Positions 36,110 to 48,509 of a DNA stretch of 64,000 nucleotides are shown here, piece after piece (positions within the stretch are counted from its first letter, which is position 1; each line of letters opens with the position of its first letter). The notes beneath the pieces are model-generated. The model ran no database searches, was not told the DNA's origin, and saw only the letters and a program-made list of their open reading frames with translations. The translations under genes were made by a program, and so were the position numbers. Origin of the DNA: Hedera helix (Eukaryota > Streptophyta > Magnoliopsida > Apiales > Araliaceae); NCBI GenBank assembly GCA_947179155.2, contig OX359270.1, positions 25,755,556-25,819,555 of the forward strand. The letters are read 5' to 3'.

Positions 36110-36469
36110 TTTGTTGGTTTTGTTGAATATTGTAACTGAATTGCTAGTAACCCGATAGCATATTCAAATTCTAGTGGGAGCAAATATAACTTTAAAAATA
36201 GTGTTTACACTGCCTCAAAGACAAATAATTTCTCATATAACAATGACCCGAACAGAGTATGTGGATCTGTAGGCGTGCCCGTTTGCCCTAACCCATCTCA
36301 ATATTTTTTCTGGGATGCTTTACATCTAACACAAGAGTCTTATCGCCGTGTTTCAGAGATTATTATTACTGACATTCTATCCAAAGTCCAGTGCAAGAAG
36401 CCACTTCATTCTAATAGGCAAATCAAAATATATAAACAACGGATCCTGGTTCAGACAGTTTCAAATTGA
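36110..36469 (+). pseudogene. GDSL esterase/lipase pseudogene, exon 5
   Basis: The final exon reads PIAYSNSSGSKYNFKNS, then CGSVGVPVCPNPSQYFFWDA, LHLTQESYRRVSEI and IITDILSKVQC, ending at a stop at 36467. The WDxxHLTQ.AY motif is block V, containing the catalytic Asp and His. Both catalytic residues remain, and this is the best-preserved exon, open for more than 110 codons. An early in-frame stop (CN*IAS) lies at the 5' end. It is the C-terminus of the gene that starts at 12774. Confidence 0.85.
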
Positions 36470-36594
36470 CATTATACAAAAACAAGTTGCATTGAAAATT
36501 TGAAATACCAAAAAATTGAAATTTTGTAAGACTTGTATAACAAAGATAATCTTAAATATAACTCTCTGTTATAATTATACTATCAATTTGAATT

Positions 36595-36965
36595 GTCTGA
36601 TTAGAAACCATAAATAAAAGGTGGCATCCATTGATGTACGAATCTTTCTTCCGTCGAAATCACCTAACTGCAAGATTCATTCACTCAGAAAAACCCGTTA
36701 ACACTCCATAGACCAGGTCACGACTTGGGTCTTTCGGGAATGCTCCGGTGTAAGAGTAAGTATAAGTGGTAAACGTCACAATGGAGAGTTTAAATAATGC
36801 TGTAATAGATGTAAGATATTTGATATCTTAGTTTGCATATAAAAACATTACCTGATTCACTTGTTGACGTTTTATGTATATACTCTTACCTTCACCGCCT
36901 GGAGTCCCATCAACTTTATCAAGTGAAAAAATAATATATTCTCCCACTTAACCGAAACTGCCTAA
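36595..36965 (-). pseudogene. Possible two-exon gene remnant, unrecognised
   Basis: On the minus strand two protein-like segments with splice-like borders can be read. One is EYIIFSLDKVDGTPGGEGKS (36955-36850), followed by GTAATG. About 70 bp later a TTACAG acceptor precedes LFKLSIVTFTTYTYSYTGAF and PKDPSRDLVYGVLTGFSE, then a stop near 36681. I do not recognise the family. The segments may be chance frames; the non-biased composition is the only support. Confidence 0.25.
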
Positions 36966-37724
36966 AAAATAAGCATACTTGAATGGGTTAACCTACGGTC
37001 TAGGCTCATTATAATATGTAAAAAGAGTCTAACCCAATTTCATATAAAATAATTTTTAATTCATATTAAAATATAAAATCTAATAAATTATGTCCCAACA
37101 GTACGTTTCTTCCGAATGAAACTCAGATGAAGTTATGTATGCTTATTGATGATCAACTGGTTAACTGCAGTGATATGTACGAGCTTTAACTCAAATAGTA
37201 TCATATTCTCTTTTGGATGAAAATGGTTAGCGGTTCAATGGAAGCACTGTTCTATAGCAAATAGCCGTTTATGACTTTACTTAAAAACTCAGTTGAGAGG
37301 CACTACTTTATAGTCAATGTGGCATTTTCATGTAAGGTTTGAGGTTAGGTTCTACGTCCCTCTATTCACTATGATAATATATAATAAATAATTAAGAAAA
37401 ATATCCAGATTTCCCTAGCAAACAAATTTTCAAAATGAGTAAACATCAAGGGTGATCCATGGTGTTGGGATGTAATTATTTAGGCCCAGTTAATTGTGAT
37501 AATTAGTATAATTATCAGAATTTTTTTTAAAACTTACAATAACTTATTTTAATGTTTAACTACTGTTATAATTTTTTTAAAAAGTTTTTTTGATGTGTTT
37601 ATAGTATACTTGGAATATTAATTGAGTAATATTGTCTATTATTTAATTTTTTTTATTAATATTTTAAAATATCAATTGTGGAGATTTGGAATTAAATTAT
37701 CAGTTCAAAACATATTATCACAGA

Positions 37725-40700
37725 CCTAAAGTACCAAGGTGTTAAGCTTAACGGAGATAACTACGGTTGTGGCGCTAAAAGGTTAGAATGGTCTTGGAAG
37801 AAAAGAGGTTGAAGAAACCATGTTCTCAAAAATGAAAAGACCAAAAGGTGCAGATGCTAAGGATACGGTCAAAGTTGCAGCCGTCGAAAGTTGGCGCAAA
37901 ATGGACTGCATTGCTCGCATCACGTTGTTGAGTGGCATGACCAATGACCTTCTGTTTGAGTATGAACAATACTTAACAACTTATGATATGTGAGAAGATC
38001 TCAAAAAAAAGTTTGACGACACCTCATTGACAAGGTTGAGAGAACTTGCCATAAGATTCGATGGTTAAAAGAAACTAAATGACAACACATTTGAATCATG
38101 ACAAAAATGATCTGGGAGTTCAAATTTGGAGGAATTCAGTTGTCAAATGAGCAACAAATTTCTGCAGTAATTCACTCTCTTCCCGATAGTTAGGAACATA
38201 TACGGGTCAACATGACCCATAATAAGAATATCTTGAACTTTGATGATATTCGTAGTCATCTGAAGCTTGAGGTTGAGCGCCTAGAGGTTATTAAGCCCTC
38301 TAGAGCATATGTAGCTGACTCGAGCTCTCGCAGAGGGTCTAAGCCAAAAAAAGGTAAGAAATTTGCTAATCCTATTGCACCTAAAGAGGTTGTGAGTGGT
38401 GGTGTTGCCAAGAGGAAAAGAGGCAAGTGAGATTTTGGTAAGAAAGACAAGGCCAATATGTCATGCTACAATTTTAGTAAGGTGTGACACTTGGCTTATG
38501 AATGTACTATGCCGAAGAAGGTAATTCGTAGTCTTAATCTATTTATGTGTTTAGTATCAAGTACTGTTTTTATTACTCATTCTCTCTATATGTGGATTGT
38601 AGACTCCGGAGCAATAGACCACATAGTTAGAGATTCGAATTATTTTGTGGAATACCACTGCATTTCGGCTGACAGAATAATATATATGGGGAATGATTCT
38701 AATATAGACGTGCTAGGTATTGGCGCTTACAAACTGAAAATGCGAGGAGGCCCCAACATTAACCCTTTATGATGTACTTTATGCACCGGATGTCCGATGA
38801 AATTTATTTTTTCTTTTGTCAGTACTTCTTTTGGGATATTCAGTTTGTTTAAGAATAATTCTATAATAATATTGCATGGGACAAATGTATTTGGTTATGG
38901 TTTCATTTTAGATGATTTTCTGGTTTTAGATACTATTAATTCTAGTTTTAGTAGTAATGACTTTTATTCCTTCCTTATTTTTGTTAAAAATGATCACGAT
39001 AGTTAAATACAATGGCATGCTAGATCACACTATATTGGACATGATAGAATGACCAGGTTAGCTCGAGTAGGTCTTTTAGGTCCACTTGCTAAGGTTAATC
39101 TACTAACTTGTGAACATTGTTTAGCAAAAAAATTAACTAGAAAACTATTTAGTAAAGCCACAACGGCAGAATTACCATTATAACTCATTCGCTTAAACAT
39201 TTGTGACCCTATACATATGAAAGAAAGGTATAAACAGTCCTACTTTCTCACAATGATAGATATCTATATGCTCTTTGGATAAATCTACTTGATCTCTCAT
39301 AAGTCTGAAGCATTAAAATACTTTAGATATTATTTGATTGAGGTTGAGAATCAGTTAAATAAAAGTGTTAAAGTACTTTAAACTAACTGAGGCCGTGAAT
39401 ATCTATCCGATCAATTTAAAGAACTATGTGACGAAAATGGGATAATCAGGTAACTAATAATCCCTAGAACTTCATAAGCAAAATGGTGTGGATTGTTGAC
39501 TCTAACATATATACTTAATAGAGGTGATGCATTGTTGACTTTAACATATATACTTAATCGTGTGCCTTCGAAATCGATACAATCCACCCTATATGAGATG
39601 TGGATTGGTAGGAAGCCTGATTTGGCCAATATGTGGCCATGAGGATTAATAACTTACATGCACAACACTTCTCATAAATATGGAAAGTTAGCCCTAAGGG
39701 GTAAGAAATGTATCTTTGTAAGATATTCTGAACCTTCCAAGGGCTATATGTTCATTAGGAAGTAGCTTGATGGGACTGTATCCAGGATAGAGTCATGAGA
39801 TATTAATTTTCTTGAAATAGACTTCCTTAACAGAGGTGATGTGAGTAAAAATATGAACTTTTATGAGATGGAGGAAGATTTTGGTACCCCAATTCACATA
39901 GTAGAGACCGAAGAGGCCAATCCTCAGACTCTTGTAGCTAGTGGGAATGACATGCCTTAGAACAGTTCTCTTCTATTGAATGAGGAGTCTCTTTGTTCTT
40001 CAAGTACATAGAAGTCAAATGGGTAACATTCCACGTCATCACTATAATGTTGAGGGGGATGCATTTGTAGCTGATAAGTAGGATGATGAAGAACCTCGAT
40101 CTTATCGAGAAGCTTTATCATTGGCTTCAAGTAATAAGTGGATGATTATAATAGAAAATAAAATGGAATCCATACGAGTTAATCAAGTCTGAGACTTGGT
40201 TGACCTTCCACTAAGGTGAAAGGCTATTAGGAATAAGCGGGTTTTCAAAGTTAGATGTAAGGTAGATGGTTCCATCGATAGGTACAAAGCTCGTCTAGTA
40301 GCCAAGGGCAATACACAACAAGAGATAATTGATTAGAGAAAATTTTCTTACTAATTGTGAAGTTTGCCTTAATTCAACTCATATTAGTGATTGTCGCACA
40401 TTTGGATATAGAATTATATTAAATGGACATTAAGACAGTTTTCTCAATGGAGATATAACTGAGGAAATATATATAGATCAGCTTGAGGGTTTCTTTGTAG
40501 AAAGACAAAAATGCAAAATATGTAAGCCAAAAAATTCTATTTGTGGTTTAAAACAGGTATCCAGACAATGATATCTAAGACTCCATCGAGTCGTCATTAA
40601 TGATGGGTTTAGGATGATTGAGGAAGATCATTGTGTGTATATTAAACGATCTAATGATAATTTTCTTATCTTGTCGATGTACGTCTATGACAATCTGTTA

Positions 40701-41601
40701 GCTCGAAACGATAAGGAGATGATTGTTGCCGTCAAAGGGTGGCTAAACTAACTTTGAGATGCACATGGGGGAGACAACTTATGTTATTAGAGTTAAGATC
40801 TATAAATATCGTTCAAGGAAGCTTCTTGGTTTGTCTCAAGAGACGTACCTTAAGAAGGTCCTAAAATAATTTTAAATGAGCAACTGCAAACCCATAGACA
40901 CTCATGCTGCTAAAGGCTATGTTATTAGACTCGAATAATGCCCTACTTTTCCTAAAGAAGTTGAGAAAATATCCCATTGCCTATATACCAGTGTTATTGG
41001 AAAGATGATGCATGTAGTTATGTGTACTCGGCTTAATATAGTATACACAATTAGTTATCTTGGTTCCTGTCAATCTAACCCTGAGATTGTTCACTAGTGG
41101 TCAATCAAAAGAATTTTACGATATTTGAAAGGTACTTTAGACTACATGTTGTTCTATGGAGGACTTTACCTGCGATTGATCGATGACTTTTATCCTAGTT
41201 AGGGTAACCGTAGGATGCATAAGTCAACCTCAGGATATGCGTGCTAACTACATGGCAGTGCCATCACTTGGTGTAGCAAAAAATAGACTTGTGTTGCTAT
41301 TTCGACGATAGAGTCAGAGTTTGTAGCATATATGTCAGTTGTCCATGAAGCCATATGGCTGAGGAGATTTTTTGAGGATCTTAGAGCCGTCGCTCATACT
41401 TTGGATCCTCTGACTATTTATTGTGATAGCACGACGACCATAAATTACACTAAGGATGCAAAGTATCATGGCACGACAAAGAATATTGATTTGAGGATAA
41501 ACTTTATTAGAGAGAATATAGCAAATTATGAAGTGATATTAGAGTACATGCTGATTGATCTTATGGTAGCTGATCCCTTAATAAAGTCGATTCCTAGATA
41601 A
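37725..41601 (+). mobile_element. Decayed Ty1/copia element, gag-pol remnant
   Basis: Domains appear in standard copia order. Gag lies at about 37.73-38.43 kb. The zinc knuckle at 38463 reads CYNFSKV*HLAYEC, with one Cys lost and one stop. The protease motif WIVDSGAIDHIV is at 38593. The GAG-pre-integrase region (HIGHDRMTRL-type ...CEHCLAKK) runs to about 39135, and integrase remnants (SYFLTMIDIY, NGREYLSDQF-like) to about 39.64 kb. Reverse transcriptase lies at 40.1-40.8 kb (NKRVFKVRCKVDGSIDRYKA, RLVAKG, NGDITEEIYIDQLEGF) and RNase H at 41.2-41.6 kb (STSGYA, AISTIESEFVA, AIWLRRFFEDL, TIYCDSTTTI). Dozens of stops and shifts make it inactive. Clear LTRs were not identified. Confidence 0.88.
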
Positions 41602-43053
41602 ACTTTTATTGTAGGTATGTTAGCTATTTAGGGCTTTGTATGATTTGATGTACTTTCATATTTATTAGTGTATAACTCATAATTTGGCTTGTATTAGAGA
41701 TATTTAGTATTTGTTTTTGAGACATTTATCATTTATACGATATTCACTTGTTCCCACTTGTGATTATTTTTATCTTAGTGTATATGATAAATAATAATTG
41801 TTCATACTGTTATTATGTGTATTGGATACATACACATTAAATATATGTCAACAGGTTAATCGGCTCACTCATATGAGCAATCACCCTTGGTACTTTGAAT
41901 AACGAGCAAAGTTAAGACATTTCATTTGTTGGCGTTTTGAGTGGTGAGTTATTTACACTTTAAATAACGATCAATAGCAGCAAGTAAAATTAAACATTAT
42001 GTCTCCTTGGTATGTGCCAAGATGAGGTTAATTGGATTAACTGAATATAATTTGCCCCACCATTTATATGAACCTGTATTGATAGTCGAATATGAAGTTT
42101 CAAAGTTGGCACTTTGAAAAACAAGCAATTTAGAAATTTAAGTTAGGTGCACATAAAGCAACTGAATAAAGATCCTTATAGCATGACCATAGGACATATA
42201 CTTATGGGATTGTTTGTCATGACATGGTAACTGGGCAAAAAATTTCAAATGTGGCACTTTAATTAGCTACCAGTTTGAAATTTTCAAGTTAGACACTCTA
42301 GGAGTGACTAGACTGAGGTTCACACAGCAAGGCTATAAAATAGTATGTTGTTAGAGTGTTAAATGTGCTTAACAACCATTGAAAGGAGGTGAGAGAATGA
42401 ATCCCTATTTTCTCACTTTTGAGTCTTGTAGGACAAAACTCTTGCTCCTACACCAAGTGCTCTTTGTAATTTTTGACTGTACTATAAGGACGTAGATTAA
42501 TGTTGCTACTTTGGTTTCGATTCCTAAGGTCAGGATTGATGAGACTATAAGGGCCAATTCTAAGAAATCAGTTGATTCATATATAAGTAGTAGTGGAGTA
42601 AAGAGAAGAAAACTTGATTTTACCTCGTTTTGCACTTATTGTCGACAACTATGGCATTTTAATAGCGATATAGTAATAAGTGAGATATGAAATGGACACG
42701 GGCCCAAAGGTGGTTAAGTATGGCTCTTTGAAGGATTAAAGATGCTTAACCTGGTGAAAATTCAAGTGTGTCTGGGGTTCTATGAGTTTATGAGTTGTAG
42801 CCTCTACGTGAACTATTGAGTTTAGTGTGAAAGTGTTGTACTCACCTAGATCTTGATGATTGACAAAATATATTAAGTGTGATTAACAAGTTTATCCAAG
42901 TATGAAAGAAATGATTAGTTAAGTCTTAGGTTGTATGCGTTGCTTAACAGAGTCATGTTCTTAAAGAAGAGTCAAAGAATGATCGAAAGTCACGCGTATG
43001 TTGAAGAACAGAGGCAATATCATTTAGTATGCCTAATGGTTGTTTTAATGGTA
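41602..43053. other. Flank of the SIRE-like element, probable old LTR sequence
   Basis: No gene. It contains several CAAAGTTGGCACTTTGAA and GGCACTTTA-type words (41.88-42.30 kb). A TGTTAGAGTGTTAAATG start-like sequence lies near 42349. Similar style sequence resumes at 58.85-60.05 kb, ending near CCCCCTTCTTGG. An older LTR element was probably here before the SIRE-like insertion, but no convincing ends or duplication were found. Confidence 0.35.
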
Positions 43054-43058
43054 ATACC

Positions 43059-44613
43059 TGTTAGGAAATGCATGTTTGATTTAATGATGACATGATCGCT
43101 TACATTGATGATGATAAATAAAAGTATATTTGTCAAAATAGTTTTTGTAAAGTCCTTTTCTATTTCGTGTAGTACAAGGACTTAGTTTAGAAAAGATCAA
43201 ATGTGTTAGGTTGATCTTATGAGAAAAATTATTGTATAGAGTTTAGGTAAGATCGTATTGTTGGCAACTCTGATTTGTATAACATTAAGGAGATCGCATT
43301 GCACAATCATGATCGTATTGGAAGAAATGATTGTATTGGAAGACATGATCGTATTGGAAGAAATGATAATATTGAAAGACATGACCGTATTGAAAGAAAT
43401 GATCGTATTGGAAGTTAAAATCGTATAACATAAGGAAGATCGTATTGTAGGGACTGACCATATTACAAGTCAAGTTCGTATAACAACAGGCAGATCGCAT
43501 TGCGAAGTCAAAATCGTATTGCAACTTTAATTTGTATAACAAGATCTGTTCACAGAGCAATATGAAATCGTATTGTGAAGTTCATATAGAAGCCCAGAAC
43601 GTACAGCAGAAGAAGATCGTATATAGGCCCATTTCATATTGGAGCATGTTTGATCGTATAACAATATATCTTCTATACGATTAACTCATTTTGTATAGTA
43701 ATAAAAGCTGTCAAAATACTGATAATAGAAATATCTTGAGTTGAAAGGCTCAATGGAAATCTTTGTAAGTTAAAGCTAAAATCTAAAGTCTAAAAATGCT
43801 TGTATCTACTGGTTAGTTGACGTTGAAAGACCAATCAAAAAATTATTATATTTGGAAATCTGATAAGCTGACACAACAGAAAGACATTTTTACCTAAACA
43901 CAAAAATGATCATTGTAAATATCTCAAGAATTAAGACAATTAATGAACAACGACTACATTGCAACGAAAATATTTCTAAAGGACTATAAAAAGATCGAGC
44001 AGAATTCAAATTTAACTAACGATCAAGGAAAAACTCTGAAGAAAATCTGTCAGAATCAAAAACCACTATACGAAAAGCAGAACTTCTTATATAAGTTGCT
44101 AAGTATCTGAGAAAAGAATTGTATTACAAACCTAGCAGCAACACATAAACATCTATATTCATAACATATGTCTTAATGACAATCTACAGAGTCTTTGTGA
44201 CTTGAATTGATCTAAGTGATCTGGACTAGGCGTCCTCATTGCCTGAGACTAAGTGACTCAGAAGAACCTTAGTGGTTTGGTTGTAATTGATATTTGTGAT
44301 CGTATCCTTAGTGGATTTCTTACTTGTGAAGTAAAAGAGTGGAATATAAGTTATTTAGTCTCCGAACTATTTAAACTTTGTTGTCTCCTTTAAATATTTG
44401 CTTTCTACACTTACTTTCTGTCATATAATGAACTGTGACTTTGTGTGACTCTATCTCAGAACTCTATTTATTAAATCTTATCTAAGGGGTATTTAAAATT
44501 ATATTCTGTTGTGTATAATGACTATTGATTAACTTATCATAAATTAACAAAAGTTTTAAAAAGACCTATTCAACCCCCCTTCTAGATCTTTTTTATGTCT
44601 CTGGAAAACTACA
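43059..44613 (+). repeat. 5' LTR of the SIRE-like element
   Basis: 1555 bp starting TGTTAGGAAATGCATG and ending GGAAAACTACA. It pairs with 57277-58849 over its whole length with scattered substitutions. A tract at 43300-43420 repeats GATCGTATTGGAAGAAAT at about 20-bp spacing, and ATCGTAT or its complement recurs throughout the LTR. The end (CAACCCCCCTTCTAGATCTTTTT) matches the solo LTR at 14705-15539. Confidence 0.93.
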
Positions 44614-44615
44614 AG

Positions 44616-44630
44616 TGGTATCAGAGCAGG
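44616..44630 (+). promoter_or_regulatory. Primer-binding site (initiator Met tRNA)
   Basis: TGGTATCAGAGCAGG lies two bases inside the 5' LTR end. It is the standard plant copia PBS. Confidence 0.92.
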
Positions 44631-44694
44631 TTCTCCTAATTATACATAGCTTAACCGCTTGAGTAGATCTATAGCACACAATAAAAATGGTTCT

Positions 44695-45600
44695 AAGCTT
44701 AGAGGTGGAAATAAGCAACCACTTCTAATGAGAGAAAAAATTGCTAACTAGAAAGTTCATATGCAGGCGTATATGGATGCAATTAATAATGAGCTATTTG
44801 ATGTTGTTTTAAAAGGTCCCTTTGTTCATACGAAGATAAGTCCAACACCTGATGATCCTGACAAAGTTAAAGTCAAGCAGAAAACTGAATGGACAGAAAA
44901 TAAGAAACAACTAGTCCAAATGAATAAAAGAGCTAAGAACATTATGTTCATGACTCTAGAAGATGAGTTTTTTGAGAACGTGGTAAACTGTTATACGGCC
45001 AAGAAAGTATGAGAAGCCTTGTTGGTAATGCATGAAGGCATCGAGGAAGTAAGGAAGAACAAGCAATCCTTGTTGACTCAACAATACGAAATGTTTATTC
45101 ATGTTCAAGGAGAAAACATAACTGCTACTTATGAAAGGTCCAACATACTCCTTAATAACTTAAGGGCTTATGGTAAGGTCTATCCCAACAAAGATCTTAA
45201 CATAAAGTTCACAAGAGCATTGCCAAGTAAATGGGATGTAAAAACAATTGCAATCAGATAATCAAAGAATCTGCATGAAATGACTGTCCAGAAGCTCTAT
45301 GGAAACTTGCTTACCTATAAGTTTGAGCTAAACCAAAGAGCAGAAACAACTTTTGAAGCAGAAAGGAAGGATAAAGGTGTGGCCCTTAAGGTCATTGAAG
45401 CTACGTCTAAAGCTCGAGTTGAAGCTGATTCAGATGATGAAAATGAAGAAGAAAGTGATGATGAAGACATTGTGCTTTTAGCAAAAAGACTAAGGAAGTT
45501 CATGAGGAAAAACTTAACTCTAATAGCATCACATATCAAGAAAATAATCTCTGCTATAAGTGCAAAAAGCAAAGACATTACATAGCTGAATGCACCAAGC
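44695..45600 (+). pseudogene. SIRE-like gag, broken
   Basis: Gag is the structural protein that packages retrotransposon RNA. The frame reads YMDAINNELFDVVLKGP, KTEWTENKKQLVQMNKRAKN, a stop at 45010, then EALLVMHEGIEEVRKNKQSL, ERSNILLNNLRAYGK, ALPSKWDVKTIAI, another stop at 45259, and KLYGNLLTYKFELNQR. An acidic stretch (ADSDDENEEESDDED) comes before a zinc knuckle CYKCKKQRHYIAEC at 45554-45595, in a shifted frame; the usual Gly before His is Arg. The start is probably the ATG at 44686, followed soon by a stop. Length and order are right for SIRE-type gag. Confidence 0.85.
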
Positions 45601-46629
45601 CACCAAGATAAGAATTGAAGAAGGATAAGAAGAAATCATATTCAAGGAAAGAATTAAAAGATTATAAAAAACAACCCAAAAAGGGTAAATGATTCATCGC
45701 TAAAGGATCATAGAGTGATTCTGAAAATGAAATAAGTGCTAAATCTAGTGATGATGAGGAACCTCAAGTAGCCAATCTGTGCTTAATGGCTATAGATGAG
45801 GACTCCATCAAAACCACTGATCGTAAAGTAGTCAACAATAATGAAGTATTTGATTTTAACTCTCCTGATGTTTATATTGATGACTTAAGAACTACTTTTC
45901 ATGATATCACATTTGAATTGCATAAGTCTATGAATTGGTTCAGGGTTTTATCAAAGGACTATTCTCTTCTTCAAGAGAAAAAAGAGAAAAAAGAGAAAGT
46001 GCAAGTAGAATTGGAAGTAACTCTACAAATCACTATCTCTCAATCCAAACTTGAACCTGAGAATAATCAATTGAGATAGAAAACTGACATTAATGCACAT
46101 AGAGTGTCTGCTTAAATCTATAAGATAAAAGAGATAAAAAAGACAATCTCATTATGTAATAAATCCATCTCATCTATGGACAACCTGATCACAAGTTAGA
46201 TAATTATCTCTGACAGATCTGGGCTAGGGTTTGGAGAAACATCCTCATTCCCTAATGTGGAATAATGTGGAGATTTGCAATAATCACTCCTCTTATCTCA
46301 ATAAAGAAATTGTGTTTGTGAAATCCACAGAAATAACTGAACCTACAAGTGCAAGCAATTCACTCTATGCTGATCAAATTGTTGATCGTAAGAACAACAG
46401 TTCGCACACTGGTCTGAGATTTATAAAATCTTAGAGTAAGACAAAGTTTACGATCGTACCTCAAAGTATTGGAAAGCGAAGTAAGACTAACTATACAAAC
46501 CAATAAGGTCCAAATCGTAGAGTTGTTCCTTACTATACGAAACCTCAAAATTGTAGAACAGTGTGGAGGCATAGCAAGGTTCAATCAAGGCAAGCATATA
46601 ACTCACATATGTTCAAGATGAGTAGATAT

Positions 46630-46666
<37 letters not shown>

Positions 46667-47211
46667 CAATATTTTGAATGTTATAACTGCTATGAATATG
46701 GGCATATTGCTGCATTTTGTTTTGGTTATCATCAACCCAAAATCAAACAGATTTGGGTTCCCAAGAAAACTAACAAAGTCGAAACCAAATAAGTAAGGGT
46801 ACCAAAGTGAATGATGGGTATTCTTGCAGGTTCCAGAGTCTTATAACTAGAGATAAAGCTCTCAGATCTAACTTCAAAGGTAAGGATGGTCTTGTCATAA
46901 TTTTTGGAGATAATAACTCTAAGAAAATCAGAGGTTATGGATAAGTTAGAAATGGTGATGTCTTCTTCAGCAAAGTAGCATATGTACAGATTGTAACTCC
47001 TAAACTGAAAATATTACAAATTGATGAAGTTGTTATTCAAGAACCTAATCTTGAAGAACTTAGACAAGAGGGAACAAGGGCTGACATTCCTATAGGAAAA
47101 AGATGGACAAATGATCATACTCAAGATCTAAGCATTGGGGATCTAAATACCAGAGTTAAAACAAGATCAGCCACTCAAAATGAATGTCTATATCTCAGTT
47201 TTCTTTCATAA
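45601..47211 (+). pseudogene. SIRE-like gag C-terminus, second zinc knuckle and protease-region trace
   Basis: It holds an acidic/coiled gag tail (SDDEEPQVANLCLMAIDEDS, KDYSLLQEKKEKKEKVQ). A CA microsatellite at about 46629-46664 precedes a zinc knuckle CYNCYEYGHIAAFC at about 46682. Next comes SRVL-type sequence with KGKDGLVIIFGDNNSKKIRG, the region downstream of the copia protease active site. The DSGCSRHMT-type active site itself is gone. Integrase is entirely absent: the sequence runs straight into the acidic linker before RT. Confidence 0.7.
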
Positions 47212-47424
47212 ATGGAACCTAAAAAGATTGAGGAAGCACTAGAAGATTCAAGATGGATTGAATCCATGCAAGAAAAGCTAAATCAATTTGAAAGAAATAA
47301 AGTGCGGAGATTAGTTCCAAGACCGGACTACAATCCAGTGATTGGTACCAAATGGGTTTTCAGAAACAAGATGGATGAAGCAGACATTATTAGAAGGAAC
47401 AAGGCAAGACTGGTTACTAAATGA
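47212..47424 (+). pseudogene. SIRE-like reverse transcriptase, N-terminal stub
   Basis: The start of RVT_2: EPKKIEEALEDSRWIESMQE, LNQFERNKVRRLVPRP, IGTKWVFRNKMDE and RNKARLVTK, then a stop. The catalytic YVDD region and RNase H are missing from the element. About 130 bp later the MULE begins, so the rest of pol was lost either before or during later rearrangement. Confidence 0.85.
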
Positions 47425-47556
47425 CACTCATAGAGGGAATGATTATAAAAGTTATTTTGAAATTTCAAATGCATTTCACTATTTCAAAACCCTTCTTCTA
47501 AAACTCTGTATTTTTTTATTAACACTCAGATCTAGAAAGCTTAATCATCTTATTAA

Positions 47557-47980
47557 GGGTTAAAAGCAAATAAGTCCCATGAACTATAGGGTTTTTGGAC
47601 TTTGAGCCCCCTTTTTTTGGTCAACGCAAATCGAGTATTTAAAAATTTGGATATTGAGCCCCCAGGTGCCACATGTGCATTGACTGCCTACGTGGCACAC
47701 GTGGCACCTGTGATGTGGCAGTGACATGGCATTTCAGAGTTTAACTCCTGAAAAAAATGCATCTCCGGCGGTTCGAACTAACAACCTCAGCAATGGCAAT
47801 CAACACTTTAACCACCCGAGCACCACGGGCGTAGCTGCAAATTTAGGACAAGAAATTGTTCATACACTGTAACAACATATCTCCCCAGCACATTGATCAA
47901 AAGACGATCGTACCCCCCACTCCACTTGGCTTCCATCGCTTTCCTTTATTTCAGATCGCACTTTTCTGAAGCCAGCATAG
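47557..47980 (+). repeat. MULE left terminal inverted repeat
   Basis: 424 bp matching 53716-54147 in reverse complement with a low rate of change. It includes CACGTGGCACCTGTGATGTGGC-type words. A segment at 47768-47832 read on the minus strand contains GTGCTCGGGTGGTTAAAG and AGTTCGAACC, resembling tRNA A and B boxes. Confidence 0.92.
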
Positions 47981-48509
47981 ATTCTAATTACAACCAAATT
48001 AGGGGAAATTTTCAATTTAGGGGTTTTATCTGCTATCTTTTGAAGGAGAAATTGGATGCGAAAGAATATTTAGAATCAAAAGTAGATGGTGTAAGTGTAA
48101 CTTTCATCTTCTTTGTTTTGTTAGTTAACCAATACACATGTCTGTTTGTCGGCCTTGTTAATGGATAGTTTATCTCTTGCCTTTTGCTTTATTTCTTTAT
48201 GATAAGGACTCATGTTGTGGTCTTATTGTTGTCTGTAAGTGTATATTCTGTATGTATATGTGTTGGGTTGTTCGTGTGATACTGTCTCTGTGTTTTCTTT
48301 TTCTTTATGACACGGACCCATGTTGTGGTCCTACTGAGTATTGTTTGTATATATATATATATATTTTATATGTACATGTTGGGTTGTTAATGTCTTTGTT
48401 GTTGTCTTTTATTTACTTCCATTGTCAACTGTATATATAGTCTTTCTTTATACATGTTAAATTAAAAAATATAAATATTTTTTAATACTTGTCTAATTTT
48501 TTGACTGTA

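Noticed and set aside
43285..43560. Minus-strand ORF with repeating FQYDHFFQ
   Set aside because: Shadow of the ATCGTAT tandem repeat in the 5' LTR.
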